This document shows, piece by piece, positions 44,551 to 53,556 of a DNA stretch of 64,000 bases. This DNA is from Thermus amyloliquefaciens (GTDB lineage Bacteria > Deinococcota > Deinococci > Deinococcales > Thermaceae). A program made the position numbers and the translations under genes. Location: contig NZ_JQMV01000003.1 in assembly GCF_000744885.1 (NCBI RefSeq), positions 62,001 to 126,000 of the forward strand, in the 5' to 3' direction. Positions within the stretch are counted from its first letter, which is position 1. Every line of letters starts with the position of its first letter. The notes beneath the pieces were generated by a model. The model worked only from the letters and a program-made list of their open reading frames with translations, was not told the DNA's origin and did not search any database.

Positions 44551-45951
44551 GTGATCACCTTGCATGCCACAGAGGCCACCTTGGCGGAGGGGAAGGCGCC
44601 CTTGAAGGTGGTGTGGGTTAGGCGGGGGGAGCTTACCCCCCAAGGGGAGGCCTTGGACGCCCGCCTGGGAGGGTTTCTCCGGCGGGCCATGGCCGAGGCG
44701 GGTTTTAGGGGAGAGGCGGGGGAGAGCCTTCTTTTGGCCACCCCGGAGGGGCATTTCCTCCTCTTCGGCCTGGACGAGGACCTTCGGGCCACGGGGGGAA
44801 GGCTCGCCCAGGCGCTTTCCAAGCTTTCCTTTCCCGAGGCCTTGGTGGAGGCCCTCGAGGCCTATTCCCTGGCGGAAGGGCTTCTTTTGGGGGCTTACCG
44901 CTTTGACCGCTACAAGGGTTCCAAGGAGGAAAAGCCCATGGCCCTCCAGCTTTCCGGGGCTAGGCCGGAGGAGCTGGAAAGGGCCAAGAAGGTGGCGGAG
45001 GGGGTTTACTGGGCCCGGGACCTGGTGAACGAGCCCCCCAACGTCCTGACCCCGGAGGCCTTGGCCGAGGCGGCCCTTTCCCTGACCGCCCTGGGGGTGG
45101 AGGTGGAGGTTCTGGACGAGGAGGCCATCCGGGCTTTGGGCATGGGGGCCTTTTGGGCGGTGGCCCAGGGCTCGGAAAACCCGCCCCGTTTCCTCCAGCT
45201 GCGCTACGCCCCTGAGGGCGCCCGCCAGAGGCTGGACCTGGTGGGCAAGGGCCTCACCTTTGACTCCGGCGGCTACTCCCTGAAGCCCACGGAGAGCATG
45301 GCCACCATGAAGGGGGATATGGCGGGGGCGGCGGCGGTCCTGGGGGCCATGAAAAGCGCCGCCCTCCTGGGGCTTCCCCTGGAGCTCAGGGGCTACATCG
45401 CCGCGTGCGAGAACCTCGTCTCGGGCCGGGCTTACCGGGTGGGGGATGTGCTCAAAACCCTTTCCGGCAAAACGGTGGAGGTGATGAACACCGACGCCGA
45501 AGGCCGCCTCACCCTGGCGGACGCCCTGGCCTATGCGGAGCGCCAGGGGGCGGAGAGGATCCTGGAGCTTTCCACCCTCACCGGGGCGGCGGTGGTGGCC
45601 CTGGGGGAGGAGGTGGCGGCGCTTTTCGCCACGGAGGAGACCTGGGGCAGGCAGGTGGAGGAGGCCGCCAGGCGGGCCGGGGAAAAGGTCTGGCCCATGC
45701 CTTTGGAGAAGGCCTACCGGGAGAAGCTGAAAAGCCCCGTGGCCGACCTCAAAAACGTGGGGGACCGGAACGGGGGGGCCATCACCGCGGCGCTCTTCCT
45801 GGCGGAGTTCGCCCGGGTGCCCCTGGTGCACCTGGACATCGCCGGGCCCGCCTTCGCCAAAAAGGCCCATGCCCTGGGCCCCGAGGGGGGGACGGGGTTT
45901 GGGGTGCGGACGGTCCTCCAGGTGGCCCAGGGGCTGGCCGGGGTAGCGTAG
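44551..45951 (+). CDS. pepA: Leucyl aminopeptidase, M17 family
   Basis: 466 residues from GTG. A two-zinc exopeptidase. LVGKGLTFDSGGYSLKP supplies Lys and Asp metal ligands, MKGDMAGAAAVLGAM another Asp, and NTDAEGRLTLADAL is the M17 signature with Asp, Glu and the catalytic Arg. A TATCTT hexamer ends 6 nt before the GTG, arguing for a leaderless start here rather than the ATG at 44527. A two-way terminator follows. Confidence 0.94.
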   Translation: MITLHATEATLAEGKAPLKVVWVRRGELTPQGEALDARLGGFLRRAMAEAGFRGEAGESLLLATPEGHFLLFGLDEDLRATGGRLAQALSKLSFPEALVEALEAYSLAEGLLLGAYRFDRYKGSKEEKPMALQLSGARPEELERAKKVAEGVYWARDLVNEPPNVLTPEALAEAALSLTALGVEVEVLDEEAIRALGMGAFWAVAQGSENPPRFLQLRYAPEGARQRLDLVGKGLTFDSGGYSLKPTESMATMKGDMAGAAAVLGAMKSAALLGLPLELRGYIAACENLVSGRAYRVGDVLKTLSGKTVEVMNTDAEGRLTLADALAYAERQGAERILELSTLTGAAVVALGEEVAALFATEETWGRQVEEAARRAGEKVWPMPLEKAYREKLKSPVADLKNVGDRNGGAITAALFLAEFARVPLVHLDIAGPAFAKKAHALGPEGGTGFGVRTVLQVAQGLAGVA

Positions 45952-45961
45952 AGCCCCTATA

Positions 45962-45999
45962 AAGAACCCCACCCTGCCCCGGGCAGGGTGGGGATTCTT
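45962..45999. terminator. Bidirectional terminator between pepA and a fur-family gene
   Basis: A 13-bp GC stem (CCCCACCCTGCCC and complement) extended by AAGAA/TTCTT pairs gives an A-rich and a T-rich side, so it can end transcription from both converging genes. Confidence 0.85.
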
Positions 46000-46005
46000 G
46001 GGAGC

Positions 46006-46449
46006 CTACCCCTGGCAGTTAGGGCAAAGCCCGCGGAACTCCAGCCGGAAGTTCTCCAAAGCCCAGCCGGTCTTCTCGCCAGCGGCCTTTTGCGCCTGGG
46101 ACAGGTCCAGCTCCGGCAGGTGCTTCAGGAGCAGGTCCTCCACCTTTCCGCAGGAGGTGCAGACCAGGTGCACGTGGGGTTCGGTGTAGCCGTCGTAGCG
46201 GGTCAGGCCCTTGGGGTCGCGGAACTCGTAGATGAGGCCGTGCTCCCGCAGGACGTGGAGGTTGAGGTATACGGTGGAAAGGCCGATGTCGTAGCCCCGC
46301 TTCTTCAGCCCGTTGTAGAGCTCCTCAGGGGTGGGGTGGACGTTCTTCCGGTCCAGGTAGCTCAGGATCCGCTCCCGGGGCAGGGTGTGCCTGAGGCCCA
46401 CCGCCTTTAGCCGCGACCGGTAGTTTTCCTTTTCCCTCATCCTTGGCAT
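46006..46449 (-). CDS. Fur family transcriptional regulator (PerR/Zur-like)
   Basis: 147 residues. Winged-helix domain (RHTLPRERILSYLDRKNVHPTPEELYNGLKKRGYDIGLSTVYLNLHVLREHGLI) followed by the Fur dimer domain with HVHLVCTSCGKVEDL and GLCPNCQ, two CxxC pairs forming the structural zinc site. Which metal or peroxide it senses is undecided. ATG 46449 is preceded by AGGAGGAGCT; ATG 46440 is an alternative. Its promoter is at 46473-46500. It shares family but little else with the second Fur protein at 53140. Confidence 0.88.
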   Translation of the reverse strand: MPRMREKENYRSRLKAVGLRHTLPRERILSYLDRKNVHPTPEELYNGLKKRGYDIGLSTVYLNLHVLREHGLIYEFRDPKGLTRYDGYTEPHVHLVCTSCGKVEDLLLKHLPELDLSQAQKAAGEKTGWALENFRLEFRGLCPNCQG

Positions 46450-46472
46450 AGCTCCTCCTTCCTTTCAATTCC

Positions 46473-46500
46473 AGTATACACAGGCTATGTGCAAATGCAA
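46473..46500 (-). promoter_or_regulatory. Promoter of the first fur-family gene
   Basis: On the minus strand TTGCAT, a 16-bp spacer and TATACT. The leader to the ATG is about 20 nt with a proper Shine-Dalgarno, so this gene is not leaderless. Confidence 0.6.
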
Positions 46501-46537
46501 CACCCAAAATGAAGAATGGGCAGTATAAGCATTCCCT

Positions 46538-46559
46538 CCCCCTTGGAAAGGGGGTTTTT
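46538..46559 (+). terminator. Orphan intrinsic terminator upstream of the FtsB-like gene
   Basis: CCCCCTT, a GGA loop, AAGGGGG and then five T: a textbook intrinsic terminator on the plus strand. No plus-strand gene ends here. A TATAAG hexamer 8 nt upstream (46524-46529) could start a very short RNA ending at this hairpin. Confidence 0.7.
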
Positions 46560-46639
46560 CTGCCATCGCCGCCCAAGCTTGGACAAGGTTCCAGGTTATT
46601 TTTAACCCATCCCCGCCCGGGCCCGCGGTCCGCCTGCGG

Positions 46640-46645
46640 TATAAT
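46640..46645 (+). promoter_or_regulatory. -10 element (TATAAT) for the FtsB-like gene
   Basis: Consensus TATAAT ending 10 nt before the GTG at 46656. The in-frame ATG at 46644 falls inside the hexamer and is therefore an unlikely start. Confidence 0.7.
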
Positions 46646-46655
46646 GGGTCCTACC

Positions 46656-46919
46656 GTGGACCGGCCCATCCACCGCATCCTGCGCTGGGTCTTTGCCTTG
46701 GGTCTGGCCCATGCCCTTTTCCTTTTGGGCCAAGAGGGGGTCAGGGCTTACCAACTGGCCCAGGAGCGGGCCAGGCTGGAGGAGGCCCTGCGCCAGGCGC
46801 AGGCCCGGGTGGCCCGCCTCGAGGCCGAGGTGAGGGCGGCCAAGGACCCGGCGCACCTGGAGGCCCTGGTGCGCCGGTTGGGTTTTGTGCGGCAGGAGGA
46901 GATACTAAGGAGGCGATGA
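46656..46919 (+). CDS. FtsB/DivIC-like septum formation protein
   Basis: 87 residues. A short cytoplasmic N-terminus, one membrane helix (ILRWVFALGLAHALFLLG), then a coiled coil (QLAQERARLEEALRQAQARVARLEAEVRAAKD) and the terminal LVRRLGFVRQEEI, which matches the LGyvrpgE-type end of FtsB/DivIC proteins. These link FtsL and FtsQ/DivIB at the division site. Identification is by architecture. The next gene overlaps by 4 nt (ATGA). Confidence 0.75.
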   Translation: MDRPIHRILRWVFALGLAHALFLLGQEGVRAYQLAQERARLEEALRQAQARVARLEAEVRAAKDPAHLEALVRRLGFVRQEEILRRR

Positions 46920-47173
46920 GGGAAGACCCGGCGGCGCTCTTTTTGGAGGATGAAGCCTTGACCGAGGGCCTCACCGATGAGGAGGCGGAGGCCCTGCTTT
47001 CTTGGCTTTTGGACCTGGCACGGGAGGCCAGCTCTTCCCAGCTGGCCCACCTGAGAAGGCTTGGGCACGAGATCACGCGCCTTTCCCGCGACTACGGCCT
47101 CCCGGTGGAGGAGCTGATCGGCCTGGTGGAACTGGCCTGGGGGGAGGCGGAAGCCCCAGGCCTTCAGGCCTAA
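46916..47173 (+). CDS. Small acidic hypothetical protein
   Basis: 85 residues, helical and acidic at the start (LFLEDEALTEGLTDEEAEALLSWLLDL) with a basic middle (AHLRRLGHEITRLSRDYGLP). No membrane segment and no family I recognise. It is coupled to the FtsB-like gene by a 4-nt overlap and its last 4 nt overlap the convergent lysR stop region. Confidence 0.6.
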   Translation: MREDPAALFLEDEALTEGLTDEEAEALLSWLLDLAREASSSQLAHLRRLGHEITRLSRDYGLPVEELIGLVELAWGEAEAPGLQA

Positions 47174-48039
47174 AGGACCAGGGCTTTGAGGAGTTCCCGG
47201 ACCTCCCCAAGCCTGGGGGGCGGGGGGGTGGTGCGGTAGATGAGGGAGACCTGCAGGGCGGCTCCTTCCTCCAGGGGCTTGAGCACCACCCCGGGGTGGG
47301 GGAAGACGCGGTAGGGGGCCAGGGTGAGGTAGACCCCTACCCCCGCGGCCACCAGGCTCACCGCCTGGGAGAACCGGGCCACCTCCCGGACCACCCGGGG
47401 GGCGAAGCCCGCCCGGCGGAACACCTCCATGAAGGCCTCGTACAGGGGGGGCAGGGTCTCCTTGGGGAGGAGGAGGAAGGGCTCCTCCTTTAGGGCCTTG
47501 AGGGGTACCCGTTCCCTCGAGGCCAGGGGATGCCCCTCGGGCAAGGCCACCACGATGGGGACCCGCAAGAGGGGTTCTTGGCCTATGGCGGGGTCCTCCA
47601 CCCTAAGCCCCGCCAGGCCGTAGTCCAACCGGCCCTCCTTGAGGGCCTTGACCTGCTCGGGGGTGTGCATCTCCAGGATTTCCACCGGCTGGCCCAGGCC
47701 CCGGCGGAGGTGGTCCAGAAGGGGCATGAGATCGGGAAGGAGGTTTTCCGGCACCCCGAAGCGGAGCTCCCCAAGAAGGTTCCCGGGCTGCGCACCCCGC
47801 ACCCGGGCCTTTAGGGCCTCTACCTCCTCTAAAAGCCGCGGGCCCTCCCGCACCAGCACCTCCCCCGCTGGGGTGAGGCGGAAGGGCCTGCGCTCTAAAA
47901 GCCTCACCCCCAGCTCCTGCTCCAGGGCCTGGATCTGCTGGGAAAGGGCAGGCTGGGAGAGGTAGGCCTTCTCCGCGGCCCGGTGAAAGTTCTTCTCCTC
48001 GGCCAAAAGGAGAAAAAGCCGCAGGCGGCGCAGGTCCAT
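47170..48039 (-). CDS. LysR family transcriptional regulator
   Basis: 289 residues. The N-terminal winged helix LRRLRLFLLLAEEKNFHRAAEKAYLSQPALSQQIQALEQELGVRLLER is the LysR DNA-binding domain; the C-terminal effector domain contains GELRFGVPENLLPDL and VALPEGHPLASRERVPLK. It is divergent from aceE, with an inverted repeat at its own start codon, so it may regulate itself and possibly the pyruvate dehydrogenase genes. The effector is unknown. Confidence 0.92.
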   Translation of the reverse strand: MDLRRLRLFLLLAEEKNFHRAAEKAYLSQPALSQQIQALEQELGVRLLERRPFRLTPAGEVLVREGPRLLEEVEALKARVRGAQPGNLLGELRFGVPENLLPDLMPLLDHLRRGLGQPVEILEMHTPEQVKALKEGRLDYGLAGLRVEDPAIGQEPLLRVPIVVALPEGHPLASRERVPLKALKEEPFLLLPKETLPPLYEAFMEVFRRAGFAPRVVREVARFSQAVSLVAAGVGVYLTLAPYRVFPHPGVVLKPLEEGAALQVSLIYRTTPPPPRLGEVRELLKALVL

Positions 48040-48057
48040 GATAAGATTAGCTTATCA
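48039..48057. promoter_or_regulatory. LysR-type inverted repeat at the lysR start
   Basis: TGATAAG and CTTATCA around ATTAG give a 7-bp dyad containing the T-N11-A form of LysR boxes. It touches the lysR ATG and lies about 94 nt before aceE, fitting autoregulation. Confidence 0.6.
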
Positions 48058-48150
48058 GCACGCCCCAGGCTTTTCTATTGGACAAAGGGCCTCCCCCATC
48101 CCAGACTGGGAAGGGGAGTCGGTGTAGTGTAGTTTTCGTAAAGGGGGAGG

Positions 48151-50877
48151 ATGAAGGTGGTGAATGCGGATGCGCTGAGGAAGGCCTTGGAGGCCCTTTC
48201 CCCAGAGGAACTGGCCCGGCTCAGGGAGGAGGAGAACCGGGAGTGGCGGGAGTCCTTGGAGTACGTGCTCCGGGTGGAGGGCTTCGCCAGGGTGGAGGAG
48301 CTTTTGCGCCTTCTGGATGAGTTCCTTTACCTGCAGGGCTTCTCCCCGCAAAACCGCCTTTCCACCCCCTACCTGAACACCCTTCCCAAGGAGCACGAAC
48401 CCCCCTACCCCGGGGACCTGGAGCTGGAGAGGCGCATCGTCAACATCCTGCGCTGGAACGCGGCCATGTTGGTCGCCCGCGCCAACAAGAAGGCGGAGGG
48501 GATCGGGGGGCACATCTCCACCTACGCCTCCATCGCCGAGCTGTACGAGGTGGGCTTCAACCACTTCTTCCGCGGGCCCGAGGCGGGGTTGGACCGGGAC
48601 CTGGTCTTCTTCCAGGGGCACTCTTCCCCTGGCATCTACGCCCGGGCCTTTTTGGAAGGGAGGCTTTCGGAGGCCGACCTGGAGAACTTCCGCCGGGAGG
48701 TGCACCCCCCGGTGGCGGGGGGCCGGGGGCTTTCCAGCTACCCCCATCCCTGGCTCATGCCCGATTTCTGGGAGTTCCCCACGGTTAGCATGGGCCTTGG
48801 CCCCATCCAGGCCATCTACCAGGCCCGCTTCATGCGCTACCTGGAGGACCGGGGCCTGAAGCCCAAGAGCACCGCCAAGGTCTGGGCCTTCCTGGGGGAT
48901 GGGGAGCACGACGAGCCGGAGACGGTGGGGGCCTTGCACCTGGCGGCGAGGGAGAACCTGGACAACCTGGTCTTCGTGGTCAACTGCAACCTGCAACGCC
49001 TGGACGGCCCGGTGCGGGGCAACTCCAAGATCATCCAGGAACTGGAAAGGCTCTATAGGGGTGCGGGCTGGCGGGTGATCAAGATCGTTTGGGGCTCGGC
49101 CTGGGACGCCCTCATCGCCAAGGACAAGGAGGGCCACCTCCTCCGCCGTTTTGAGGCCCTGGTGGACGGGGAGAGCCAGCGCTACGCCGCCTTCGGGGCC
49201 AAGGAGCTTAGGGAGCGCTTCTTCAACACCCCCGAGCTTAAGCGCCTCATCGAGGGCATGACCGACGAGGAGCTCACCGAGCTCACCCGGAGCCGGGGCG
49301 GGCACGACCTCAAGAAGATCTACGCCGCCTACAAGGCGGCGGTGGAGCACAAGGGGAGCCCGGTGGTGATCCTGGCCCGCACCATCAAGGGCTACGGCAT
49401 GGGGCCCACGGCCATGGCCAAGAACGTGGCCCACCAGGTGAAGAAGCTCACCGAGGAGGACCTGAAGGAGGCCCGGGCCTTTTTGGGCATCCCCGTGCCG
49501 GAGGAGAAGCTTTCCGAGCTCCCCTACTACCACCCGGGGCCGGACTCCCCCGAGGTGCGGTACCTCCTGGAGCGCAGGAAGGCCCTAGGGGGCTTTGTCC
49601 CTGAGCGCCGGGTGCGGTTTACCGGGGGCCTCGAGGTGCCGGGGGAGGAGTTCTTCCAGGAGTTCTACGAGGGCACGGGGGGGCGGGAGATTTCCACCAC
49701 CATGGCCTTCGTGCGCATCCTGGCCAAGCTCCTGCGCCATCCTGGGATCGGGAAGCTCATCGTGCCCATCGTTCCCGACGAGGCCCGCACCTTCGGCATG
49801 GAGGCCCTCATCGCCCAGGTGGGCATCTACTCCCCCCAGGGGCAGCTTTACATCCCCGTGGACGCGGGCACCCTCACCGCCTACAAGGAGAGTAAGGAGG
49901 GGCAGATCCTCGAGGAGGGCATCACCGAGGCCGGGGCCATGGCGGACTTCATCGCCGCCGGCACCGCCTACGCCCACTGGGGCATTCCCACCATCCCCTT
50001 CCTCATCACCTACTCCATGTTCGGCCTGCAGCGGATTGGGGATCTGGTCTGGGCCGCCGCCGACCAGCGCACGAGGGGCTTCCTCCTGGGGGCCACCGCC
50101 GGGCGCACCACCTTGGAAGGGGAAGGCCTCCAGCACCAGGACGGCCAGAGCCACATCTACGCCCTGGCCGCCCCCAACCTCCTGGCCTACGACCCCGCCT
50201 TCGCCTACGAGTTCGCGGTGATCCTGGAAGACGGCCTAAAGCGCATGTACCAGAAGGGGGAAGACGTCTTCTACTACATCACCATCGAGAACGAGAACTA
50301 CCCCCACCCCCCCATGCCCGAGCCCCGGGAGAGGGTGAAGGAGGGCATTCTGAAAGGCCTCTACCTCTTCCGCCAAGGGGAGGGGAAGGGCCCAAGGGTC
50401 CAGCTTTTGGGCTCGGGGCCCATCCTGCCCCAGGCGGTGAAGGCCCAGGAGCTCCTTAAGGGCTACGGGGTGGTGGCGGACGTGTGGAGCGCCACCAGCT
50501 ACAAGGCCCTCTACATGGACGCCATAGAGGCGGAAAGGGAGCGGCGGCTTCTGGGCAAGGCCCGCAAGCCCTACGTGGCCGAGGCCTTGGAGGGGCACGA
50601 GGGCCCGGTGGTGGCCGCCACCGACTACTTGAAGGCCCTGCCCAACCTCATCCGGGGCTACCTGGACCGGCCCTTCTGCGCCCTGGGCACGGACGGCTTT
50701 GGCCGCTCGGACACCCGGGAGGCCTTGAGGGACTTCTTTGAGGTGGATGCCCGGCACATCGCCTACGCCGCCTTGGCCCTGTTGGCGGAGGAGGGCCAGG
50801 CGGAGGCGGGGCTTTTGCCGAAGGTGCGGGAGGAACTTGGCCTTAAGCTGGAGGCGACGCCGTCCCACAGGCGGTAG
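48151..50877 (+). CDS. aceE: Pyruvate dehydrogenase E1 component (homodimeric type)
   Basis: 908 residues. It decarboxylates pyruvate with thiamine diphosphate and acetylates the E2 lipoyl group. [22 protein letters not shown] and [19 protein letters not shown] are AceE signatures; [45 protein letters not shown] is the ThDP-binding GDG...NCN element; [22 protein letters not shown] lies in the second domain. Single-chain AceE is the gammaproteobacterial/actinobacterial form rather than E1 alpha-beta. GGGGGAGG directly abuts ATG 48151; GTG 48157 has better spacing and may be the real start. Confidence 0.95.
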   Translation: MKVVNADALRKALEALSPEELARLREEENREWRESLEYVLRVEGFARVEELLRLLDEFLYLQGFSPQNRLSTPYLNTLPKEHEPPYPGDLELERRIVNILRWNAAMLVARANKKAEGIGGHISTYASIAELYEVGFNHFFRGPEAGLDRDLVFFQGHSSPGIYARAFLEGRLSEADLENFRREVHPPVAGGRGLSSYPHPWLMPDFWEFPTVSMGLGPIQAIYQARFMRYLEDRGLKPKSTAKVWAFLGDGEHDEPETVGALHLAARENLDNLVFVVNCNLQRLDGPVRGNSKIIQELERLYRGAGWRVIKIVWGSAWDALIAKDKEGHLLRRFEALVDGESQRYAAFGAKELRERFFNTPELKRLIEGMTDEELTELTRSRGGHDLKKIYAAYKAAVEHKGSPVVILARTIKGYGMGPTAMAKNVAHQVKKLTEEDLKEARAFLGIPVPEEKLSELPYYHPGPDSPEVRYLLERRKALGGFVPERRVRFTGGLEVPGEEFFQEFYEGTGGREISTTMAFVRILAKLLRHPGIGKLIVPIVPDEARTFGMEALIAQVGIYSPQGQLYIPVDAGTLTAYKESKEGQILEEGITEAGAMADFIAAGTAYAHWGIPTIPFLITYSMFGLQRIGDLVWAAADQRTRGFLLGATAGRTTLEGEGLQHQDGQSHIYALAAPNLLAYDPAFAYEFAVILEDGLKRMYQKGEDVFYYITIENENYPHPPMPEPRERVKEGILKGLYLFRQGEGKGPRVQLLGSGPILPQAVKAQELLKGYGVVADVWSATSYKALYMDAIEAERERRLLGKARKPYVAEALEGHEGPVVAATDYLKALPNLIRGYLDRPFCALGTDGFGRSDTREALRDFFEVDARHIAYAALALLAEEGQAEAGLLPKVREELGLKLEATPSHRR

Positions 50878-50887
50878 GGGGTAAGGC

Positions 50888-52150
50888 ATGGAGCTGAAAC
50901 TTCCCGAACTGGGCGACAACGTCAGCGCGGCCACGGTGGTGGGGGTACTGGTGAAGGAGGGGGACCGGGTGGCCCCGGGCCAGCCGGTGCTGGAACTGGA
51001 GACCGACAAGGCGGTGATGGAGGTGCCCGCGGAGGCGGGCGGGGTGGTGCGGCGGGTTTTGGTGAAGGTGGGGGACGAGGTGCGCCCGGGGCAGCCCTTC
51101 CTGGAGCTGGAGGCCGGGGAGGAGGCCCCTAAGCCCCAGGAGGCGCCTGCCCCCCCTAAGGGGGCCCAGGTGGAGCCTGCCCAAGAGGCCCCTGGCCCTT
51201 CCCTGGCCCCGGCAGGGGAGGAAGGCCGGCTCATCCCCGCTGCCCCCAGCGTGCGCCGCCTGGCCCGGGAGCTGGGGGTGGACATCCGCCAGGTGCGGGG
51301 CACGGGCCTGGCGGGGCGGATCACCGCGGAGGACGTGCGGCGGGCGGCGGGGCTTGGCGCCCCTGCGGAGCTTCCGCCCACGGCCCTCCCCTCGGCCCAG
51401 GCCCCGGGGTACCCGGCCCCCAGGCTTCCCGATTTCAGCCGCTGGGGCCCGGTGCGCACCGAGCCCATGAGCGGGGTGCGCAAGGCCACCCTGCGCTCCA
51501 TGGCCCAGGCCTGGGCCCAGGTGCCCATGGTCACCCATTTTGACGAGGCGGACATCACCGAGCTGGAGGCCCTGAGGAAGCGCTACGCCAAGCGGGCGGA
51601 GGAGCGGGGCTTCAGGCTCACCCTCACCGCCTTCCTTCTCAAGGCCCTGGCCCTGACCCTGAAGGCCTTCCCCAAGTTCAACGCCTCCATTGACCCGGAG
51701 CAAGCCGAGGTCGTCTACAAGGACTACGTGCACATCGGGGTGGCGGTGGACACCCCCTTTGGCCTCCTGGTACCGGTGATCCGGAATGTGGACCAAAAGG
51801 GGGTTCTCCGCCTGGCCAAGGAGCTTCAGGAGATCTCCGAAAGGGCCAGGGAAAGGAAGCTTTCCCCCGAGGAGATGCAAGGGGGCACCTTCAGCCTCTC
51901 CAACCTGGGGGGGATCGGGGGCACCGGCTTCACCCCCATCGTGAACTGGCCGGAGGTGGCCATCCTGGGGGTGTCCCGCTCCCAGATGAAACCCCTTTGG
52001 GACGCGGAGAAGGAGGCCTTCGTGCCCAGGCTGGTGATGCCCTTCAGCCTCACCTACGACCACCGCCTCATCGACGGGGCCGAGGCCGCCCGCTTCTGCC
52101 GCCATCTGGCGGCGCTTTTGGAGGACCCCCTGGGCCTGGCCTTGGAGTGA
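50888..52150 (+). CDS. aceF: Dihydrolipoamide acetyltransferase (E2) of pyruvate dehydrogenase
   Basis: 420 residues. One lipoyl domain (about 1-77, lipoylated Lys in [17 protein letters not shown]), a Pro/Ala-rich linker, a peripheral subunit-binding domain ([30 protein letters not shown]), a second linker, and the catalytic domain ending with [16 protein letters not shown], the HxxxDG acyltransferase motif. It transfers acetyl to CoA. It starts 10 nt after aceE. No E3 (lpd) gene follows, so E3 must be elsewhere. Confidence 0.95.
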   Translation: MELKLPELGDNVSAATVVGVLVKEGDRVAPGQPVLELETDKAVMEVPAEAGGVVRRVLVKVGDEVRPGQPFLELEAGEEAPKPQEAPAPPKGAQVEPAQEAPGPSLAPAGEEGRLIPAAPSVRRLARELGVDIRQVRGTGLAGRITAEDVRRAAGLGAPAELPPTALPSAQAPGYPAPRLPDFSRWGPVRTEPMSGVRKATLRSMAQAWAQVPMVTHFDEADITELEALRKRYAKRAEERGFRLTLTAFLLKALALTLKAFPKFNASIDPEQAEVVYKDYVHIGVAVDTPFGLLVPVIRNVDQKGVLRLAKELQEISERARERKLSPEEMQGGTFSLSNLGGIGGTGFTPIVNWPEVAILGVSRSQMKPLWDAEKEAFVPRLVMPFSLTYDHRLIDGAEAARFCRHLAALLEDPLGLALE

Positions 52151-52176
52151 GGGAGGACCTGCCCCGGGTTCTCGTG

Positions 52177-52182
52177 TAGTAT
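52177..52182 (+). promoter_or_regulatory. -10 element (TAGTAT) for hemC
   Basis: TAGTAT ends 8 nt before the hemC ATG in the 40-nt gap after aceF; GGGAAAG sits between them and could act as a Shine-Dalgarno in a longer transcript. Confidence 0.45.
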
Positions 52183-52190
52183 GGGAAAGT

Positions 52191-53105
52191 ATGCGCGTCA
52201 TCGTGGTGGGAACCCGGGGTAGCGCTCTGGCCCTGGCCCAGACCCGGTGGGTGGTGGAGCGTTTGAAGGAGAGCTGGCCTGAGGCGGAGTTCAAGGTCAA
52301 GACGGTGAAAACCCGGGGGGACCAGGGAGCGAGCCCTCTGGAGCAGGCCATCTTCGTCAAGGAGCTTCAGGAGGCGCTTCTTTCCCGGGAGATTGACATC
52401 GCCGTGCACTCCCTGAAGGACCTCCCCACGGAGGAACCCCCGGGGCTTAAGATCGCCGCCATACCCCGCAGGCAGGACCCCCGGGATGCCTTTTTGGGCA
52501 AGGTGTACAAGCGCCTCGAGGACCTCCCCCAGGGCGCGGTGGTGGGTACGAGCTCCGTAAGGCGCAAGGCCCAGCTTTTGGCCCACCGGCCGGACCTTTT
52601 GCTGAAGGACCTCCGGGGCAACGTGGACACCCGCCTGGCCGCCTTGGGGAACGGGGAGTACGACGGGATCATCCTGGCGGCGGCGGGGCTCATCCGGTTG
52701 GACCTTAGGAACCGCATTGACCAGTTCCTCGAGCCCGAGGTGATGCTCCCCGCCCCTGGCCAAGGGGCCTTGGCCCTGGAGGTGCGGGTGGGGGACGACT
52801 TGGCGGAGGAGCTGGCCTACGCCCTCCACCACCACCCTTCCGCGGACCGGGTGCGGGCGGAGCGGGCCTTTTTGAAGGGGCTTGGGGCTGGGTGCCTGGC
52901 CCCCGTGGGGGCCCTGGCCCAGGTGGGGGAGGACGGGACCCTTCTTCTGGAGGGGATGGTCCTCACCCCCGATGGCAAGAGCTTTATCCGGGCGGAGATC
53001 GAGGGCGACGCCTCCGAGGCCGAGGAGCTGGGCCTGGAGCTGGCCCAGGACGTGCTGGAGCAGGGGGGACGGGAGATCCTTGCCCAAACCCGACAGGCCG
53101 GGTAG
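52191..53105 (+). CDS. hemC: Porphobilinogen deaminase (hydroxymethylbilane synthase)
   Basis: 304 residues. It joins four porphobilinogens in heme synthesis. [30 protein letters not shown] (catalytic Asp), [12 protein letters not shown] and [11 protein letters not shown] are domain 1-2 motifs; [14 protein letters not shown] holds the Cys that carries the dipyrromethane cofactor. It supplies precursors for the heme A route encoded at 29-31 kb. Confidence 0.95.
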   Translation: MRVIVVGTRGSALALAQTRWVVERLKESWPEAEFKVKTVKTRGDQGASPLEQAIFVKELQEALLSREIDIAVHSLKDLPTEEPPGLKIAAIPRRQDPRDAFLGKVYKRLEDLPQGAVVGTSSVRRKAQLLAHRPDLLLKDLRGNVDTRLAALGNGEYDGIILAAAGLIRLDLRNRIDQFLEPEVMLPAPGQGALALEVRVGDDLAEELAYALHHHPSADRVRAERAFLKGLGAGCLAPVGALAQVGEDGTLLLEGMVLTPDGKSFIRAEIEGDASEAEELGLELAQDVLEQGGREILAQTRQAG

Positions 53106-53125
53106 AGTTTTCCAACCCTCTGGGG

Positions 53126-53131
53126 TATAGT
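53126..53131 (+). promoter_or_regulatory. -10 element (TATAGT) for the second fur-family gene
   Basis: TATAGT ends 8 nt before the ATG at 53140, another leaderless arrangement. No -35 hexamer resembling TTGACA is present at the expected distance. Confidence 0.5.
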
Positions 53132-53139
53132 GGGGCTAG

Positions 53140-53535
53140 ATGGCGCTTAAGCGCTTGACCCGCCAACGCAAGGCTGTCTTGGAGGTGGTGAGGAAGGCCC
53201 ACAACCACCCCGATGCCGCCTGGATCTACCAGGAGGTGCGCAAGGTGGTGCCCAAGGTGAGCCTGGGGACCATCTACCGCACCCTGGACGCCCTGGTGGC
53301 GGAGGGCCATCTCATCCCCATCACCAAGGCAGGGGAGGCCACCCGTTACGACGCCAACCTCCACCCCCACCTGCACCTGGTGTGCGAGGCCTGCGGGGAG
53401 ATCGTGGACCTGGAGGTGGCCCTGCCGGACCTGGTGGCCCTGGCCCGGGAGGCCCACCCCGGGGTGGAGGTGCGCACCGCCGAGGTGACCTATAGGGGCC
53501 TCTGCCCCACCTGCAAGGCGGCCCCCAGGGGTTAG
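53140..53535 (+). CDS. Fur family transcriptional regulator (second copy, Fur/Zur/PerR-like)
   Basis: 131 residues. Winged helix LTRQRKAVLEVVRKAHNHPDAAWIYQEVRKVVPKVSLGTIYRTLDALVAEGHL, then HPHLHLVCEACGEIVDLEVAL and GLCPTCKA with the two CxxC zinc pairs. The SLGTIYRTL recognition helix is the common Fur/PerR type, unlike the GLSTVYLNL of the protein at 46 kb. The cue cannot be told from sequence. It sits alone between hemC and folC; control of heme genes would be a reasonable guess only. Confidence 0.9.
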   Translation: MALKRLTRQRKAVLEVVRKAHNHPDAAWIYQEVRKVVPKVSLGTIYRTLDALVAEGHLIPITKAGEATRYDANLHPHLHLVCEACGEIVDLEVALPDLVALAREAHPGVEVRTAEVTYRGLCPTCKAAPRG

Positions 53536-53556
53536 GCCGCTTCCGGTACCGTATTG

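Noticed and set aside
46509-46655. Longer FtsB-like frame from an ATG at 46509
   Set aside because: It would run through the intrinsic terminator at 46538-46559 and the TATAAT at 46640; the GTG at 46656 fits the promoter.
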